Assembly: GCF_017888565.1 (NCBI RefSeq)
Contig: NZ_JAGHFX010000043.1
Span: forward strand, 1-64,000
Source: Clostridium sp.
Lineage (GTDB): Bacteria > Bacillota > Clostridia > Clostridiales > Clostridiaceae
DNA: 64,000 nucleotides
Reading direction: 5' to 3'
The notes beneath the pieces were generated by a model. That model saw nothing but the letters and a program-made list of their open reading frames with translations, was not told the origin of the DNA and did no database searches. A program made the position numbers and the translations under genes. Every line of letters starts with the position of its first letter. The first letter of the stretch is position 1. Shown piece by piece: positions 37,092-45,663 of this stretch.

Positions 37092-37979
37092 CTAGATTTT
37101 TTTGCCTATTACTTCACCCATTAAGACTTTGCATTCAAATCCAAGTTCTGTTTGACTTATTATATCTTCATCAATTTTAATTGTATCCTTTTTAAATAAA
37201 AGAATTGTTGTTGAACCACCAAATTTAAAGTAGCCTTTTTCTTCTCCTTTTACAACCTTATTATCTGGAGTATATGTTTGTATAATTGTTCCAACACAAG
37301 TGGCACCAACTTCAATATGAATAATATCACCAAAGTTATCAGATTTAAATAAGCTCCATTCTCTTTTATTTTGACAATAAAGCTTAGGAATTCTTTCAAG
37401 GGCAACTGGATTAACAGAATAATAGTTACCATTTATGAAGTTACTTTGCATAGGAGTTCCATTATCAACAAAATGGAATCTATGATAGTCTGTAGGACAA
37501 AGCCTTAGAACTAAACATACTCCACCTTCATATTCCTTAGCTATATCATTATCAGCAATTAATTCAGATAAACTATAATGAATTCCTTTAACTTGAACTA
37601 ATTTATCTACAGATATATTTTCATATGCAAATAACCTTCCATCTCCAGGAGAAATAAGAAGATTATTATCAACTGGAATTGGTCTAGCATCTTCTGTTAA
37701 AGCTCTAACAAAAAAATCGTTGAAGTTATTAAAGTCATCAATTGTGCTTGAACTTATATTCATATCTATATCAAAGTCTTTTATAAAGTTAGGTATTTTC
37801 TTCTTGCTTAATGAAGTATCGCAATAAGCTCCATAAAGTTTTGAAAATAATTTTTTCTTAACTAAAAGCTCAGTTAGGCTTTTTCCAACAGGTGAATCAT
37901 AAGACCACCTTATATAATTTTCACCGGCAACTTTTTCTACTTCATAATTATTTGTTTTTCTATTATATACTTGTATCAT
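37092..37979 (-). CDS. psd: Phosphatidylserine decarboxylase proenzyme
   Basis: 295 residues. Conserved [11 protein letters not shown], the [12 protein letters not shown] segment and the self-cleavage GGST motif near the C-terminus ([12 protein letters not shown]), whose Ser becomes the pyruvoyl cofactor. Converts phosphatidylserine to phosphatidylethanolamine in the membrane. Start 37979 is used because AGGT lies between the two in-frame ATGs. A phosphatidylserine synthase gene is not adjacent, unlike in many genomes. Confidence 0.94.
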   Translation of the reverse strand: MIQVYNRKTNNYEVEKVAGENYIRWSYDSPVGKSLTELLVKKKLFSKLYGAYCDTSLSKKKIPNFIKDFDIDMNISSSTIDDFNNFNDFFVRALTEDARPIPVDNNLLISPGDGRLFAYENISVDKLVQVKGIHYSLSELIADNDIAKEYEGGVCLVLRLCPTDYHRFHFVDNGTPMQSNFINGNYYSVNPVALERIPKLYCQNKREWSLFKSDNFGDIIHIEVGATCVGTIIQTYTPDNKVVKGEEKGYFKFGGSTTILLFKKDTIKIDEDIISQTELGFECKVLMGEVIGKKI

Positions 37980-38122
37980 ATGGTACCTCATATAAATATA
38001 TTTTATAGTATTATATTAACATAAAAACGCAATAAAAATTCTAAATTTGTTTAAATTCGCTTTACTTATTTTTTATTATAAAAGATAATTGTTGATAAGA
38101 ACAAGTTTGGAGGGGATGGGTT

Positions 38123-38452
38123 TTGATAGAATATTTTGTTGAGTTGATAACTCCAGTTGCTATACACCTTTTGGAGTCAATGGGAATACTGATAATAATA
38201 GTTGGTGCAATTAAAGCCTTTTATAAGTTTATATTAAACATAATTACTAAAAATAATTATCCTATAAAAGTAGAATTCGCACAGTCATTAACACTTGCAC
38301 TTGAATTTAAGTTAGGAGCAGAAATATTAAAAACAGTAATAGTAAGATCTTTAGATGAAATGTACATATTAGCAGCAATAATAATTTTAAGGGCTATACT
38401 AGCTTTTGTAATACATTGGGAAATGAAAGCAGATTCTCATGGAGAACAATAA
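38123..38452 (+). CDS. DUF1622-family membrane protein
   Basis: 109 residues with three hydrophobic segments (about 12-36, 52-70, 78-96). The internal EFAQSLTLALEFKLGAEILKTVIVRS matches DUF1622. The start codon is TTG at 38123 with AGGGGATGGG upstream. Function unknown. Confidence 0.85.
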   Translation: MIEYFVELITPVAIHLLESMGILIIIVGAIKAFYKFILNIITKNNYPIKVEFAQSLTLALEFKLGAEILKTVIVRSLDEMYILAAIIILRAILAFVIHWEMKADSHGEQ

Positions 38453-38508
38453 ATGTCGAAAAATTTACATTAAATAATATAAATTTAAAAAAAAATTTAC
38501 AGTTTATT

Positions 38509-38540
38509 AAAAAGACATTTAAAGTAATGTCTTTTTATTT
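38509..38540 (+). terminator. Terminator after DUF1622 gene
   Basis: AAAAAGACATT / AATGTCTTTTT stem followed by ATTT. Confidence 0.85.
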
Positions 38541-38751
38541 GCATTTTAACAAAAAGAGTTAAAAGAATACACTTTTAACTATAATTTTACATTGTTCATA
38601 TGAATTTTTTGTCGTAAAATCATAAGTGGAGAAATAGAATAAAATAATAATGATTAAAAGATAGTAATTATTGTGAAAATGGTGTAAAATGAAATTGTTA
38701 ATATTCTAACGAAATTAATTTAATTACCATTCGGTTATAGGGGGAGTTATA

Positions 38752-40476
38752 ATGAAGAACATAACTATTAATGGAAATAAAATTCTAGTAAATGACAATA
38801 AGAACTTGATGAAAATAGCTAAAGAGAACGGAATAGATATTCCAGCTTTATGTTTTTTAGAGGATTGTAGCAATGTTGGACAATGTGGAGTATGTCTAGT
38901 TGAAGTTGAAGGTCAAGAAGACTTAGTGAAAGCATGTTGCCTTATTCCAGAGGATGGAATGGTTATTAATACTAATACAGAAAGAGTTCAAGAAGAAGTT
39001 AAAAGTACAGTTTCATCATTATTAGATAAACATGAATTCAAATGCGGACCATGTAAAAGAAGAGAAAACTGTGAATTTTTAAAGTTAGTAATAAAAACTA
39101 AAGCAAGAGCTTCTAAGCCTTTTGTTGTTGCAGATAAATCAGAATATTTAGATGATAGAAGTAAATCAATAGTTTTAGATAGAACAAAGTGTGTTACATG
39201 TGGAAGATGTGTAGCTGCATGTAAAACGAAAACAGGAACTGAATCAATAAAGTTTATAGAAGTGGATGGGCAAAAAATAGTTGGACCAGAAAACTTAAAA
39301 TGTTTTGATGATACTAATTGTTTATTATGTGGACAATGTGTAGCTGCATGTCCAGTAGATGCATTATCAGAAAAATCGCATATGGATAGAGTAAAAGAAG
39401 CATTAGCAGATCAAGAGAAACATGTTATAGTAGCAATGGCACCATCAGTTAGAACTGCCATGGGAGAACTATTTAAGATGGGCTATGGGGTAGATGTTAC
39501 AGGAAAAGTATATACAGCATTAAGAGAACTTGGCTTCGATAAGATTTTTGATATAAACTTTGGAGCTGACATGACAATTATGGAAGAAGCTACAGAATTA
39601 ATTGAAAGAATTAAAACTGGTGGACCGTTCCCTATGTTTACATCTTGTTGTCCTGCATGGGTTAGACAAGTTGAAAATTACTATCCAAACTTTATAGAGC
39701 ATTTATCAAGTGCTAAGTCACCACAACAAATATTTGGAACAGCTAGTAAAACTTATTACCCACAAGTTGCAGATGTAGATCCAAAGAATGTATTTACAGT
39801 AACAATAATGCCTTGTACTGCTAAGAAGTATGAAGCAGATAGACCAGAAATGGAAAATAACGGTATAAGAAATATAGATGCTGTAATAACAACTAGAGAA
39901 TTAGCAAAAATGATTAAGGATGCAAAAATAGATTTTGCTAAACTTGAAGATAGTGAAGCAGATCCAGCAATGGGAGAATACACTGGGGCAGGTGCTATAT
40001 TTGGAGCGACTGGTGGTGTTATGGAAGCTGCACTAAGAACAGCAAAAGATTTTGTTGAAGGTAAGGATTTAGAAAATATAGAGTATGAACAAGTAAGAGG
40101 TTTAGCTGGAATAAAAGAAGCTACAGTTGAAATAGGTGGAGAAAATTATAATGTTGCAGTTATAAACGGAGCTTCAAGTCTATTTGATTTTATGAAGAGT
40201 GGTAAAATTAACGATAAGAAATATCACTTTATAGAAGTAATGGCATGCCCAGGTGGATGTGTAAATGGAGGTGGACAACCTCACGTAAATGCATCAGATA
40301 GATTAAGTATGGATATTAGAAGCGTAAGAGCATCCGTATTATATAACCAAGATAAAAACTTAAAGAAGAGAAAATCACATGAAAATGGCGCTTTAAATAA
40401 GATGTATGAAACATTTATGGGGGAACCAGGACATGGAAAGGCTCATGAATTACTTCATATAAAATATAATAAATAA
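38752..40476 (+). CDS. hydA: [FeFe] hydrogenase, CpI-like
   Basis: 574 residues, the length of clostridial CpI. N-terminal [2Fe-2S] ferredoxin domain (cysteines 34-62), His-Cys3 cluster segment (HEFKCGPCKRRENC, 94-107), two [4Fe-4S] ferredoxin motifs (CVTCGRCVAAC 147-157 and CLLCGQCVAAC 190-200), then H-cluster motifs TSCCPAW (297-303), MPCTAKKYE (353-361) and MACPGGC (497-503). Makes H2 from reduced ferredoxin during fermentation. RBS GGGGGAG. Monocistronic with its own terminator. Confidence 0.98.
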   Translation: MKNITINGNKILVNDNKNLMKIAKENGIDIPALCFLEDCSNVGQCGVCLVEVEGQEDLVKACCLIPEDGMVINTNTERVQEEVKSTVSSLLDKHEFKCGPCKRRENCEFLKLVIKTKARASKPFVVADKSEYLDDRSKSIVLDRTKCVTCGRCVAACKTKTGTESIKFIEVDGQKIVGPENLKCFDDTNCLLCGQCVAACPVDALSEKSHMDRVKEALADQEKHVIVAMAPSVRTAMGELFKMGYGVDVTGKVYTALRELGFDKIFDINFGADMTIMEEATELIERIKTGGPFPMFTSCCPAWVRQVENYYPNFIEHLSSAKSPQQIFGTASKTYYPQVADVDPKNVFTVTIMPCTAKKYEADRPEMENNGIRNIDAVITTRELAKMIKDAKIDFAKLEDSEADPAMGEYTGAGAIFGATGGVMEAALRTAKDFVEGKDLENIEYEQVRGLAGIKEATVEIGGENYNVAVINGASSLFDFMKSGKINDKKYHFIEVMACPGGCVNGGGQPHVNASDRLSMDIRSVRASVLYNQDKNLKKRKSHENGALNKMYETFMGEPGHGKAHELLHIKYNK

Positions 40477-40490
40477 AGTAAGTTAAAATA

Positions 40491-40532
40491 AAAAAGCAAA
40501 ATAACATTATATCAGTGTTATTTTGCTTTTTG
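40491..40532 (+). terminator. Terminator after hydA
   Basis: AAAAAGCAAAATAACA / TGTTATTTTGCTTTTT stem with T-tail. Confidence 0.92.
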
Positions 40533-40708
40533 TTTTTTCCTTGATATTCTTATATGTGTATATAATACTTTTATCATGCAACTATTTGGATATAATTTAC
40601 ATGTTGTATGAATGCATAGTTTAATTTTAAAATTTCATATCTTAAAAAATAAAGTTATATCTATATGTTATAATTTGAAAGGAGAAAGTATTAGGAGAGT
40701 GTATATAG

Positions 40709-41494
40709 ATGAAATATTTAGCTTGTGATTTAGATGGAACTTTAGTACAGCATGATGAGATTATTAAAGAAGAAGATATAAATGCAATATTAAAACTTAA
40801 GGAAAAAGGACATAAATTTATAATATCAACAGGGAGAAGCTTAGAAGGGATATATAAAATATTTAATAAGTATCCAGAAATAAAGTATGATTATATAGTT
40901 GCATGCAATGGTTCCATAATAATTGATAATAACAGTAATGTAATTTATGATAATTATATAAGTAGTGAAGTTGCAGAAGAAGTATTTAGAGATTTTATGG
41001 ATGAAGATGGCATTTGTGTTCATTTTGAATATGAAGGAAGTAACTATCTTATAGATCCAGAAGATTATAGTGGAATGGAACATTTAATGGAATATTTTAA
41101 AGGGGTAATATCAAAGGAAGATGTATTTTCAGAAAAAAGAAATTACTCAATTATAAGTTTATTTACAAAAAATATGGATATAGTTAGAGCTGAAGAAGCG
41201 AAAGAGTTATTAATAAAGAAGTATGGACATGCCTTGGAAGCCTTTAGAAATCAATATTTTGTTGATATAGCTCCTAAGGATTGCTCAAAAGGAAACGGAC
41301 TAAAAAAATTATTAGAACTTAATAACTTAGATATAGAAAAGCTTTATGCAATTGGAGATTCATATAATGACTTATCTATGTTTAAATTAACTAACAATAG
41401 CTTCACATTTCATCATGCAGAAGAGCAACTAAAAGTTTATGCTAATAATCATGTTTCAAGTGTTAGTGAATGTATAGAAAGGATGATAAAGTAG
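40709..41494 (+). CDS. Cof-type HAD-superfamily hydrolase
   Basis: 261 residues. HAD motif I LACDLDGTLV, motif II IISTGRS, a C2B-type cap in the middle and motif IV IGDSYNDLSMF. Predicted phosphatase of sugar phosphates or flavin/nucleotide phosphates. Substrate not readable. RBS GGAGAG. Confidence 0.9.
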   Translation: MKYLACDLDGTLVQHDEIIKEEDINAILKLKEKGHKFIISTGRSLEGIYKIFNKYPEIKYDYIVACNGSIIIDNNSNVIYDNYISSEVAEEVFRDFMDEDGICVHFEYEGSNYLIDPEDYSGMEHLMEYFKGVISKEDVFSEKRNYSIISLFTKNMDIVRAEEAKELLIKKYGHALEAFRNQYFVDIAPKDCSKGNGLKKLLELNNLDIEKLYAIGDSYNDLSMFKLTNNSFTFHHAEEQLKVYANNHVSSVSECIERMIK

Positions 41495-41548
41495 TAACTA
41501 CTTAATGTGATATTATAATATATCAAATTAAATTCAAAATTTTCAATA

Positions 41549-41577
41549 TTGACAATAAGAGTAAATTATAATAGAAT
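41549..41577 (+). promoter_or_regulatory. Promoter of the MATE leader
   Basis: TTGACA (41549-41554), 17-bp spacer, TAGAAT (41572-41577). Predicts an RNA start near 41584. Confidence 0.7.
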
Positions 41578-41583
41578 TATTTC

Positions 41584-41690
41584 AATTAAATAGTTTTGAG
41601 TAGTTATGTCGCCGGATATAATATTCGTATAACAAGCATTAGGAATTCATACCATTAGGCCTTTGGGTATGAACCACCTAATGTTTTTTT
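41584..41690 (+). promoter_or_regulatory. Structured leader with terminator before the MATE gene (candidate attenuator or riboswitch)
   Basis: 5' hairpin: GTTATG (41603-41608) with TATAAC (41628-41633), and CGGATA (41613-41618) with TATTCG (41622-41627), leaving bulge TCGC. Then a strong terminator: GCATTAGG (41636-41643) and CCTAATG (41677-41683), with inner TTCATACC / GGGTATGAA and a run of seven T ending 41690. The MATE RBS AGGAGG follows at once, so termination would block the gene. No known riboswitch consensus recognised. Confidence 0.65.
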
Positions 41691-41716
41691 GTTTGTAGGA
41701 GGAGAGGTTTATAAAA

Positions 41717-43042
41717 ATGGAATTAAGTAATAATATTCTAAAAAATTTTATAAAGTATGTATCTTTTAATGTTATTAGTATGATAGGGCTTTCATTCTAT
41801 ATATTAGCTGATACATTCTTTATAGCAAATGGAGTAGGAAGTATTGGACTAACAGCTCTTAATTTAGTTTTACCACTATGGAGTTTAATAAGTGGAATTG
41901 GGTTAATGATAGGTATTGGAGCTGGAATTAGTTATTCCATAAAAAGAGGGAATAATAATGAAAAAGGAGCAAATAGAGTATTTACCCATGCGATAGTAAT
42001 TGGATTAATTGTAGGTATTATTATAACTATAATAGGATTATTATTTTCTTATGATATAGTAAGAGTTTTAGGAGCTGATGAAACTATAGCTCCTTTAGCT
42101 GGGGATTATTTAAAGACATTGTTATCATTTTCTACTGTATTTATTATAAATAATATTATGACAGCATTCATTAGAAATGATAATGAGCCTAATTTGGCTA
42201 TGATTGCAATGATTTTAGGAAGCTTAAGTAATATAGTATTAGACTATATATTTATTTTTCCCTTTAAGCTTGGAATGTTTGGAGCTGCATTAGCTACAGG
42301 AACAACTCCTATATTAAGCTTATTTATATTATCATTACATTTTATTCGAAAGAAAAATAATTTTAAATTTATTAAATGTAAAATTAGTTTATCATATTTG
42401 AAAAATATAGTTTCATTGGGGATTCCATCGTTTATTACAGAGTTTTCTTCAGGAATAATTATATTATTATTTAACTTTACTATTTTAAGCATTTCAAACA
42501 ATACAGGGGTAGCAGCATATGGAATAATAGCAAACCTAGCTTTAATAGTAATATCTATTTTTACTGGAATAGCACAAGGAATTCAACCTATTGTGAGTAA
42601 AAACTATGGAGAAGGAAAGATTGATAATATTAAGGCTATATTTAAATATGGATTAATTACATCAGTAGTATTAGGTGTTGGATGTTATCTTATTGGGTTT
42701 AACTTTTCAGAGGAAATAGTTAATTTATTTAATAGTGAAGGTGATAGTGCACTATTATCTATGGCTGTAGAAGGAGTTAAAATTTATTTTATAGCTTTTA
42801 CAATAATGGGATTGAATATAGTAACAACATCATTTTTTGCATCAATTAATGAAGCAAAGGAATCTTTTATAATTTCTATTATGAGAGGCCTGATTGTAGT
42901 TATTCCATTGATACTATTATTACCTAGATTATTTGGAATGATAGGAGTTTGGATTACGATTCCCTTGGCTGAAGTTAGTACTTTATTAATTAGTATTGTG
43001 TTATATTTAAAATACTCACAAGGGTTTAAGGGAGAAAAATAA
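41717..43042 (+). CDS. MATE-family multidrug/metabolite exporter
   Basis: 441 residues with about 12 hydrophobic segments in two homologous halves. Starts NILKNFIKYVSFNVISMIGLSFYILADTFFIANGVG, typical of the MATE fold (DinF/NorM-like clade). Cation-coupled efflux at the membrane. Substrate unknown, but the upstream leader suggests ligand-dependent expression. RBS AGGAGGAGAGG at 41697-41707. Confidence 0.92.
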   Translation: MELSNNILKNFIKYVSFNVISMIGLSFYILADTFFIANGVGSIGLTALNLVLPLWSLISGIGLMIGIGAGISYSIKRGNNNEKGANRVFTHAIVIGLIVGIIITIIGLLFSYDIVRVLGADETIAPLAGDYLKTLLSFSTVFIINNIMTAFIRNDNEPNLAMIAMILGSLSNIVLDYIFIFPFKLGMFGAALATGTTPILSLFILSLHFIRKKNNFKFIKCKISLSYLKNIVSLGIPSFITEFSSGIIILLFNFTILSISNNTGVAAYGIIANLALIVISIFTGIAQGIQPIVSKNYGEGKIDNIKAIFKYGLITSVVLGVGCYLIGFNFSEEIVNLFNSEGDSALLSMAVEGVKIYFIAFTIMGLNIVTTSFFASINEAKESFIISIMRGLIVVIPLILLLPRLFGMIGVWITIPLAEVSTLLISIVLYLKYSQGFKGEK

Positions 43043-43068
43043 ATATAGTATTAAGGGGGAGATTAGAG

Positions 43069-43527
43069 ATGAATATAGAATTTAGAAAAATTGATAGAAG
43101 CAATTATAATGAATGTATAGAATTAAAAATTAGTGAAGAACAGAAAAAATTTGTTGCTTCCAATATATATTCTTTAGTACAAGCAGCCTATGAGCCTAAT
43201 TTATATCCATTAGGTATTTATAAGGATAATAACATTGTGGGCTTTATTTTATATGATTTTGATGATGAACTTAATGGATGGTCAATGAGCAGATTTATGA
43301 TAGATGTTAAGTATCAAAATAAAGGAATAGGAAAAGTAGCAGTACAGAAATTTTTAGAATTCTTTGTAGATAAATATGGTCATCAGAAGCTTTATACAAG
43401 TGCTGAGGTTGATAATATTATTGCAATAGATTTATATGAAAAAAATGGATTTGAGAAGAGAGAAGTATTTGAATATGAATTTTCAGGAGTAAAATACAGA
43501 GAAATTAGAATGATAAATAATCTATAA
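43069..43527 (+). CDS. GNAT N-acetyltransferase (spermidine acetyltransferase-like)
   Basis: 152 residues. IEFRKIDRSNYNECIELKISEEQKKFVASN at the start and MIDVKYQNKGIGKVAVQKFLEF (acetyl-CoA loop) then LYEKNGFEKRE. The start pattern resembles polyamine acetyltransferases such as BltD/PaiA-like proteins. Close to the MATE exporter (26 nt), so an export-plus-modification operon is possible. Confidence 0.83.
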   Translation: MNIEFRKIDRSNYNECIELKISEEQKKFVASNIYSLVQAAYEPNLYPLGIYKDNNIVGFILYDFDDELNGWSMSRFMIDVKYQNKGIGKVAVQKFLEFFVDKYGHQKLYTSAEVDNIIAIDLYEKNGFEKREVFEYEFSGVKYREIRMINNL

Positions 43528-43564
43528 AAAATAAGGAGCTGTTTCAATCAGCCCCTTATTTTTA
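43527..43564. terminator. Bidirectional terminator
   Basis: AAAAATAAGG-GCTG / CAGC-CCTTATTTTT stem between convergent genes. Confidence 0.88.
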
Positions 43565-43573
43565 TATAAATCT

Positions 43574-45184
43574 TTATTTAGTCTTACCTGAGAATTCTAA
43601 GTATTCATCATATGTCATAGCTCTATCTACTATTGATCCATCTTGTTTAATATCTATTATTCTATTTGCAATAGTTTGAATAAATTGATGGTCATGAGAA
43701 GCAAACATTATAACACTCTTATAATCTTTAAGTCCGTTATTAACAGCAGTTATTGATTCAAGGTCTAAGTGGTTTGTAGGTTGATCTAGCATTAATACAT
43801 TAGCATTTGTAAGCATCATTCTAGATAACATACATCTAACCTTTTCTCCTCCTGATAATACGCTAGCCTTCTTTAATGCTTCTTCACCAGAGAATAACAT
43901 TCTACCTAAGAATCCTCTTAAGTAAGATTCAGATTGTTCTTCAACAGTATTACCTGAGTATTGTCTTAACCAATCTACAAGGCTTAAATCACAGTCATCA
44001 AAGAATTCATTATTATCTTTAGGGAAGTAAGATTTTGTTATAGTTATTCCCCATTTAAATTCTCCACTGTCTGGTTCCATTTCACCGTTTATTATCTTAA
44101 ATAAAGTTGTTATAGCAATATCATTGTCACCAATAAGTGCTATTTTATCATCTTTATTAATTCTAAAGCTAACATTATCTAAAACTTTAACTCCATCAAT
44201 AGTCTTAGTTAATCCTTCAACTGTTAAAATTTCATTACCAACTTCTCTTTCAGGTTTGAATCCAACGAAAGGATATCTTCTGCTTGAAGGTTGAATATCA
44301 TCTAAAGTTATTTTATCTAATAACTTCTTACGTGAAGTTGCTTGCTTAGATTTAGAAGCATTAGCACTAAATCTTGCAATAAAGTCTTGTAATTCTTTAA
44401 TTTTTTCTTCCTTCTTCTTGTTTTGATCCTTAGACATTTGTAATGCTAATTGGCTTGATTCATACCAGAAGTCATAGTTACCAACATATAATTTGATTTT
44501 ACCAAAGTCAACATCTGCCATTACAGTACATACTGTATTTAAGAAGTGTCTATCATGGGATACAACTATAACAGTTCCTTCGAATCTTAAAAGGAAGTCT
44601 TCTAACCAGTTAATTGATTGTATATCTAAGTGGTTTGTAGGCTCATCTAGAATTAAAATCCCAGGGTTACCGAATAAAGCTTGAGCTAAAAGAACTTTAA
44701 CTTTTTCTCCACCTACAAGTTCTGACATTTTCTTATAGTGCATATCAGTTCCGATTCCTAAGCCTTGAAGTAATGAAGAAGCATCTGATTCAGCTTCCCA
44801 ACCATTCATATCAGCAAATTCACCTTCTAATTCAGAAGCTCTTATACCATCTTCATCAGAAAAATCAGGCTTTGCATATAAAGCATCTTTTTCTTCCATT
44901 ATTTCATATAATCTTTTATTACCCATTATTACTGTTTGTAAAACTTCGAATTCATCATACGCATAATGATCTTGTTTTAAAACAGACATTCTTGTATTTG
45001 GAGCAATAGAAACATCTCCTGTGTTTGGTTCAATTTCTCCAGACAGTATTTTTAAGAATGTACTTTTACCAGCACCGTTAGCACCGATAACACCATAACA
45101 GTTACCAGGAGTAAATTTTATATTTACATCTTCAAAAAGCTTACGGCCACCAAATCTTAAACTTACGTTTGATACAGTTATCAC
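43574..45184 (-). CDS. ABC-F family ATPase (YbiT-like)
   Basis: 536 residues, two ABC domains and no membrane segment. Domain 1 has Walker A GANGAGKST, signature LVGGE and ILDEPTNHLD. The ABC-F linker lies at about 235-300. Domain 2 is degenerate: the Walker A place reads GDNDIAITT (no Lys) and Walker B reads LDQPTNHLD (Gln for catalytic Glu). ABC-F proteins act on the ribosome E-site. The start codon is GTG with GAGGTCGG upstream on the minus strand. Confidence 0.92.
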   Translation of the reverse strand: MITVSNVSLRFGGRKLFEDVNIKFTPGNCYGVIGANGAGKSTFLKILSGEIEPNTGDVSIAPNTRMSVLKQDHYAYDEFEVLQTVIMGNKRLYEIMEEKDALYAKPDFSDEDGIRASELEGEFADMNGWEAESDASSLLQGLGIGTDMHYKKMSELVGGEKVKVLLAQALFGNPGILILDEPTNHLDIQSINWLEDFLLRFEGTVIVVSHDRHFLNTVCTVMADVDFGKIKLYVGNYDFWYESSQLALQMSKDQNKKKEEKIKELQDFIARFSANASKSKQATSRKKLLDKITLDDIQPSSRRYPFVGFKPEREVGNEILTVEGLTKTIDGVKVLDNVSFRINKDDKIALIGDNDIAITTLFKIINGEMEPDSGEFKWGITITKSYFPKDNNEFFDDCDLSLVDWLRQYSGNTVEEQSESYLRGFLGRMLFSGEEALKKASVLSGGEKVRCMLSRMMLTNANVLMLDQPTNHLDLESITAVNNGLKDYKSVIMFASHDHQFIQTIANRIIDIKQDGSIVDRAMTYDEYLEFSGKTK

Positions 45185-45325
45185 TAAAAACCGACCTCAT
45201 TTCTAATTTTATTCATTTCGTTATTATATCATAAACTCAACATATTTTCATTTAAAGATAAAATAAATATTTAGAATATTTAATGGAAACATAGTAAATT
45301 ATTTAAATTCCATGTCTAATAGGGG

Positions 45326-45354
45326 TTGACACCTAGAGATATTGGTGGTAGTAT
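45326..45354 (+). promoter_or_regulatory. Promoter of the NSS transporter leader
   Basis: TTGACA (45326-45331), 17-bp spacer, TAGTAT (45349-45354). The predicted start near 45361 lies just ahead of the leader-peptide RBS. Confidence 0.65.
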
Positions 45355-45383
45355 TTACTAAAATGTAGTTTGGGAGAATAAGA

Positions 45384-45452
45384 ATGAGCAAAATAATTAA
45401 CTTAGAAGAAATAAAAGTTAATATGAATTATTATTATAGCTATTATAGATAG
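45384..45452 (+). CDS. Tyrosine-rich leader peptide (22 aa)
   Basis: RBS GGGAG at 45372-45376 and ATG 45384 give MSKIINLEEIKVNMNYYYSY, then YR and TAG. Five of the last eight residues are Tyr, all TAT codons. It sits between a promoter and two terminators, upstream of an amino-acid transporter. This is the design of an attenuation leader peptide that stalls the ribosome when charged tRNA-Tyr is scarce. Function inferred from architecture. Confidence 0.72.
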   Translation: MSKIINLEEIKVNMNYYYSYYR

Positions 45453-45454
45453 GA

Positions 45455-45635
45455 CTTGTATTTATGAAATAATTATAGATACAAGCCGTAAGCAAAAATT
45501 AGGTTTGTGTCTATGATGGTTATAAATATTAATTATGCTCAATATTATAGAGATAATTTAACCACATGGATAAATGCTATGTGGTATTTTTTATTCCTGT
45601 TTATTACCACATAGTAGAGACTATGTGGTTTTTTT
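45455..45635 (+). promoter_or_regulatory. Attenuator with competing hairpins and tandem terminators
   Basis: Segment 1 CTTGTAT (45455-45461) pairs with ATACAAG (45479-45485). The overlapping GATACAAGCC (45478-45487) can instead pair with GGTTTGTGTC (45502-45511). TGGTTA (45517-45522) can pair with TAACCA (45559-45564), which overlaps the 5' arm of terminator 1. Terminator 1: ACCACAT / ATGTGGT (45561-45585) then a T-run. Terminator 2: ACCACATAGT / ACTATGTGGT (45606-45629) then seven T. The transporter RBS follows. Confidence 0.7.
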
Positions 45636-45663
45636 ATATATAAATTAAGGAGGAATGTAGGCT

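Noticed and set aside
44493..45009. Plus-strand open reading frames opposite the ABC-F gene
   Set aside because: They are antisense to a strongly conserved gene and show no RBS or family resemblance.
45360..45640. Tyrosine T-box upstream of the NSS transporter
   Set aside because: There is no AGGGTGG T-box sequence or GNUG-type specifier architecture, unlike the serS leader. A leader-peptide attenuator explains the elements better.
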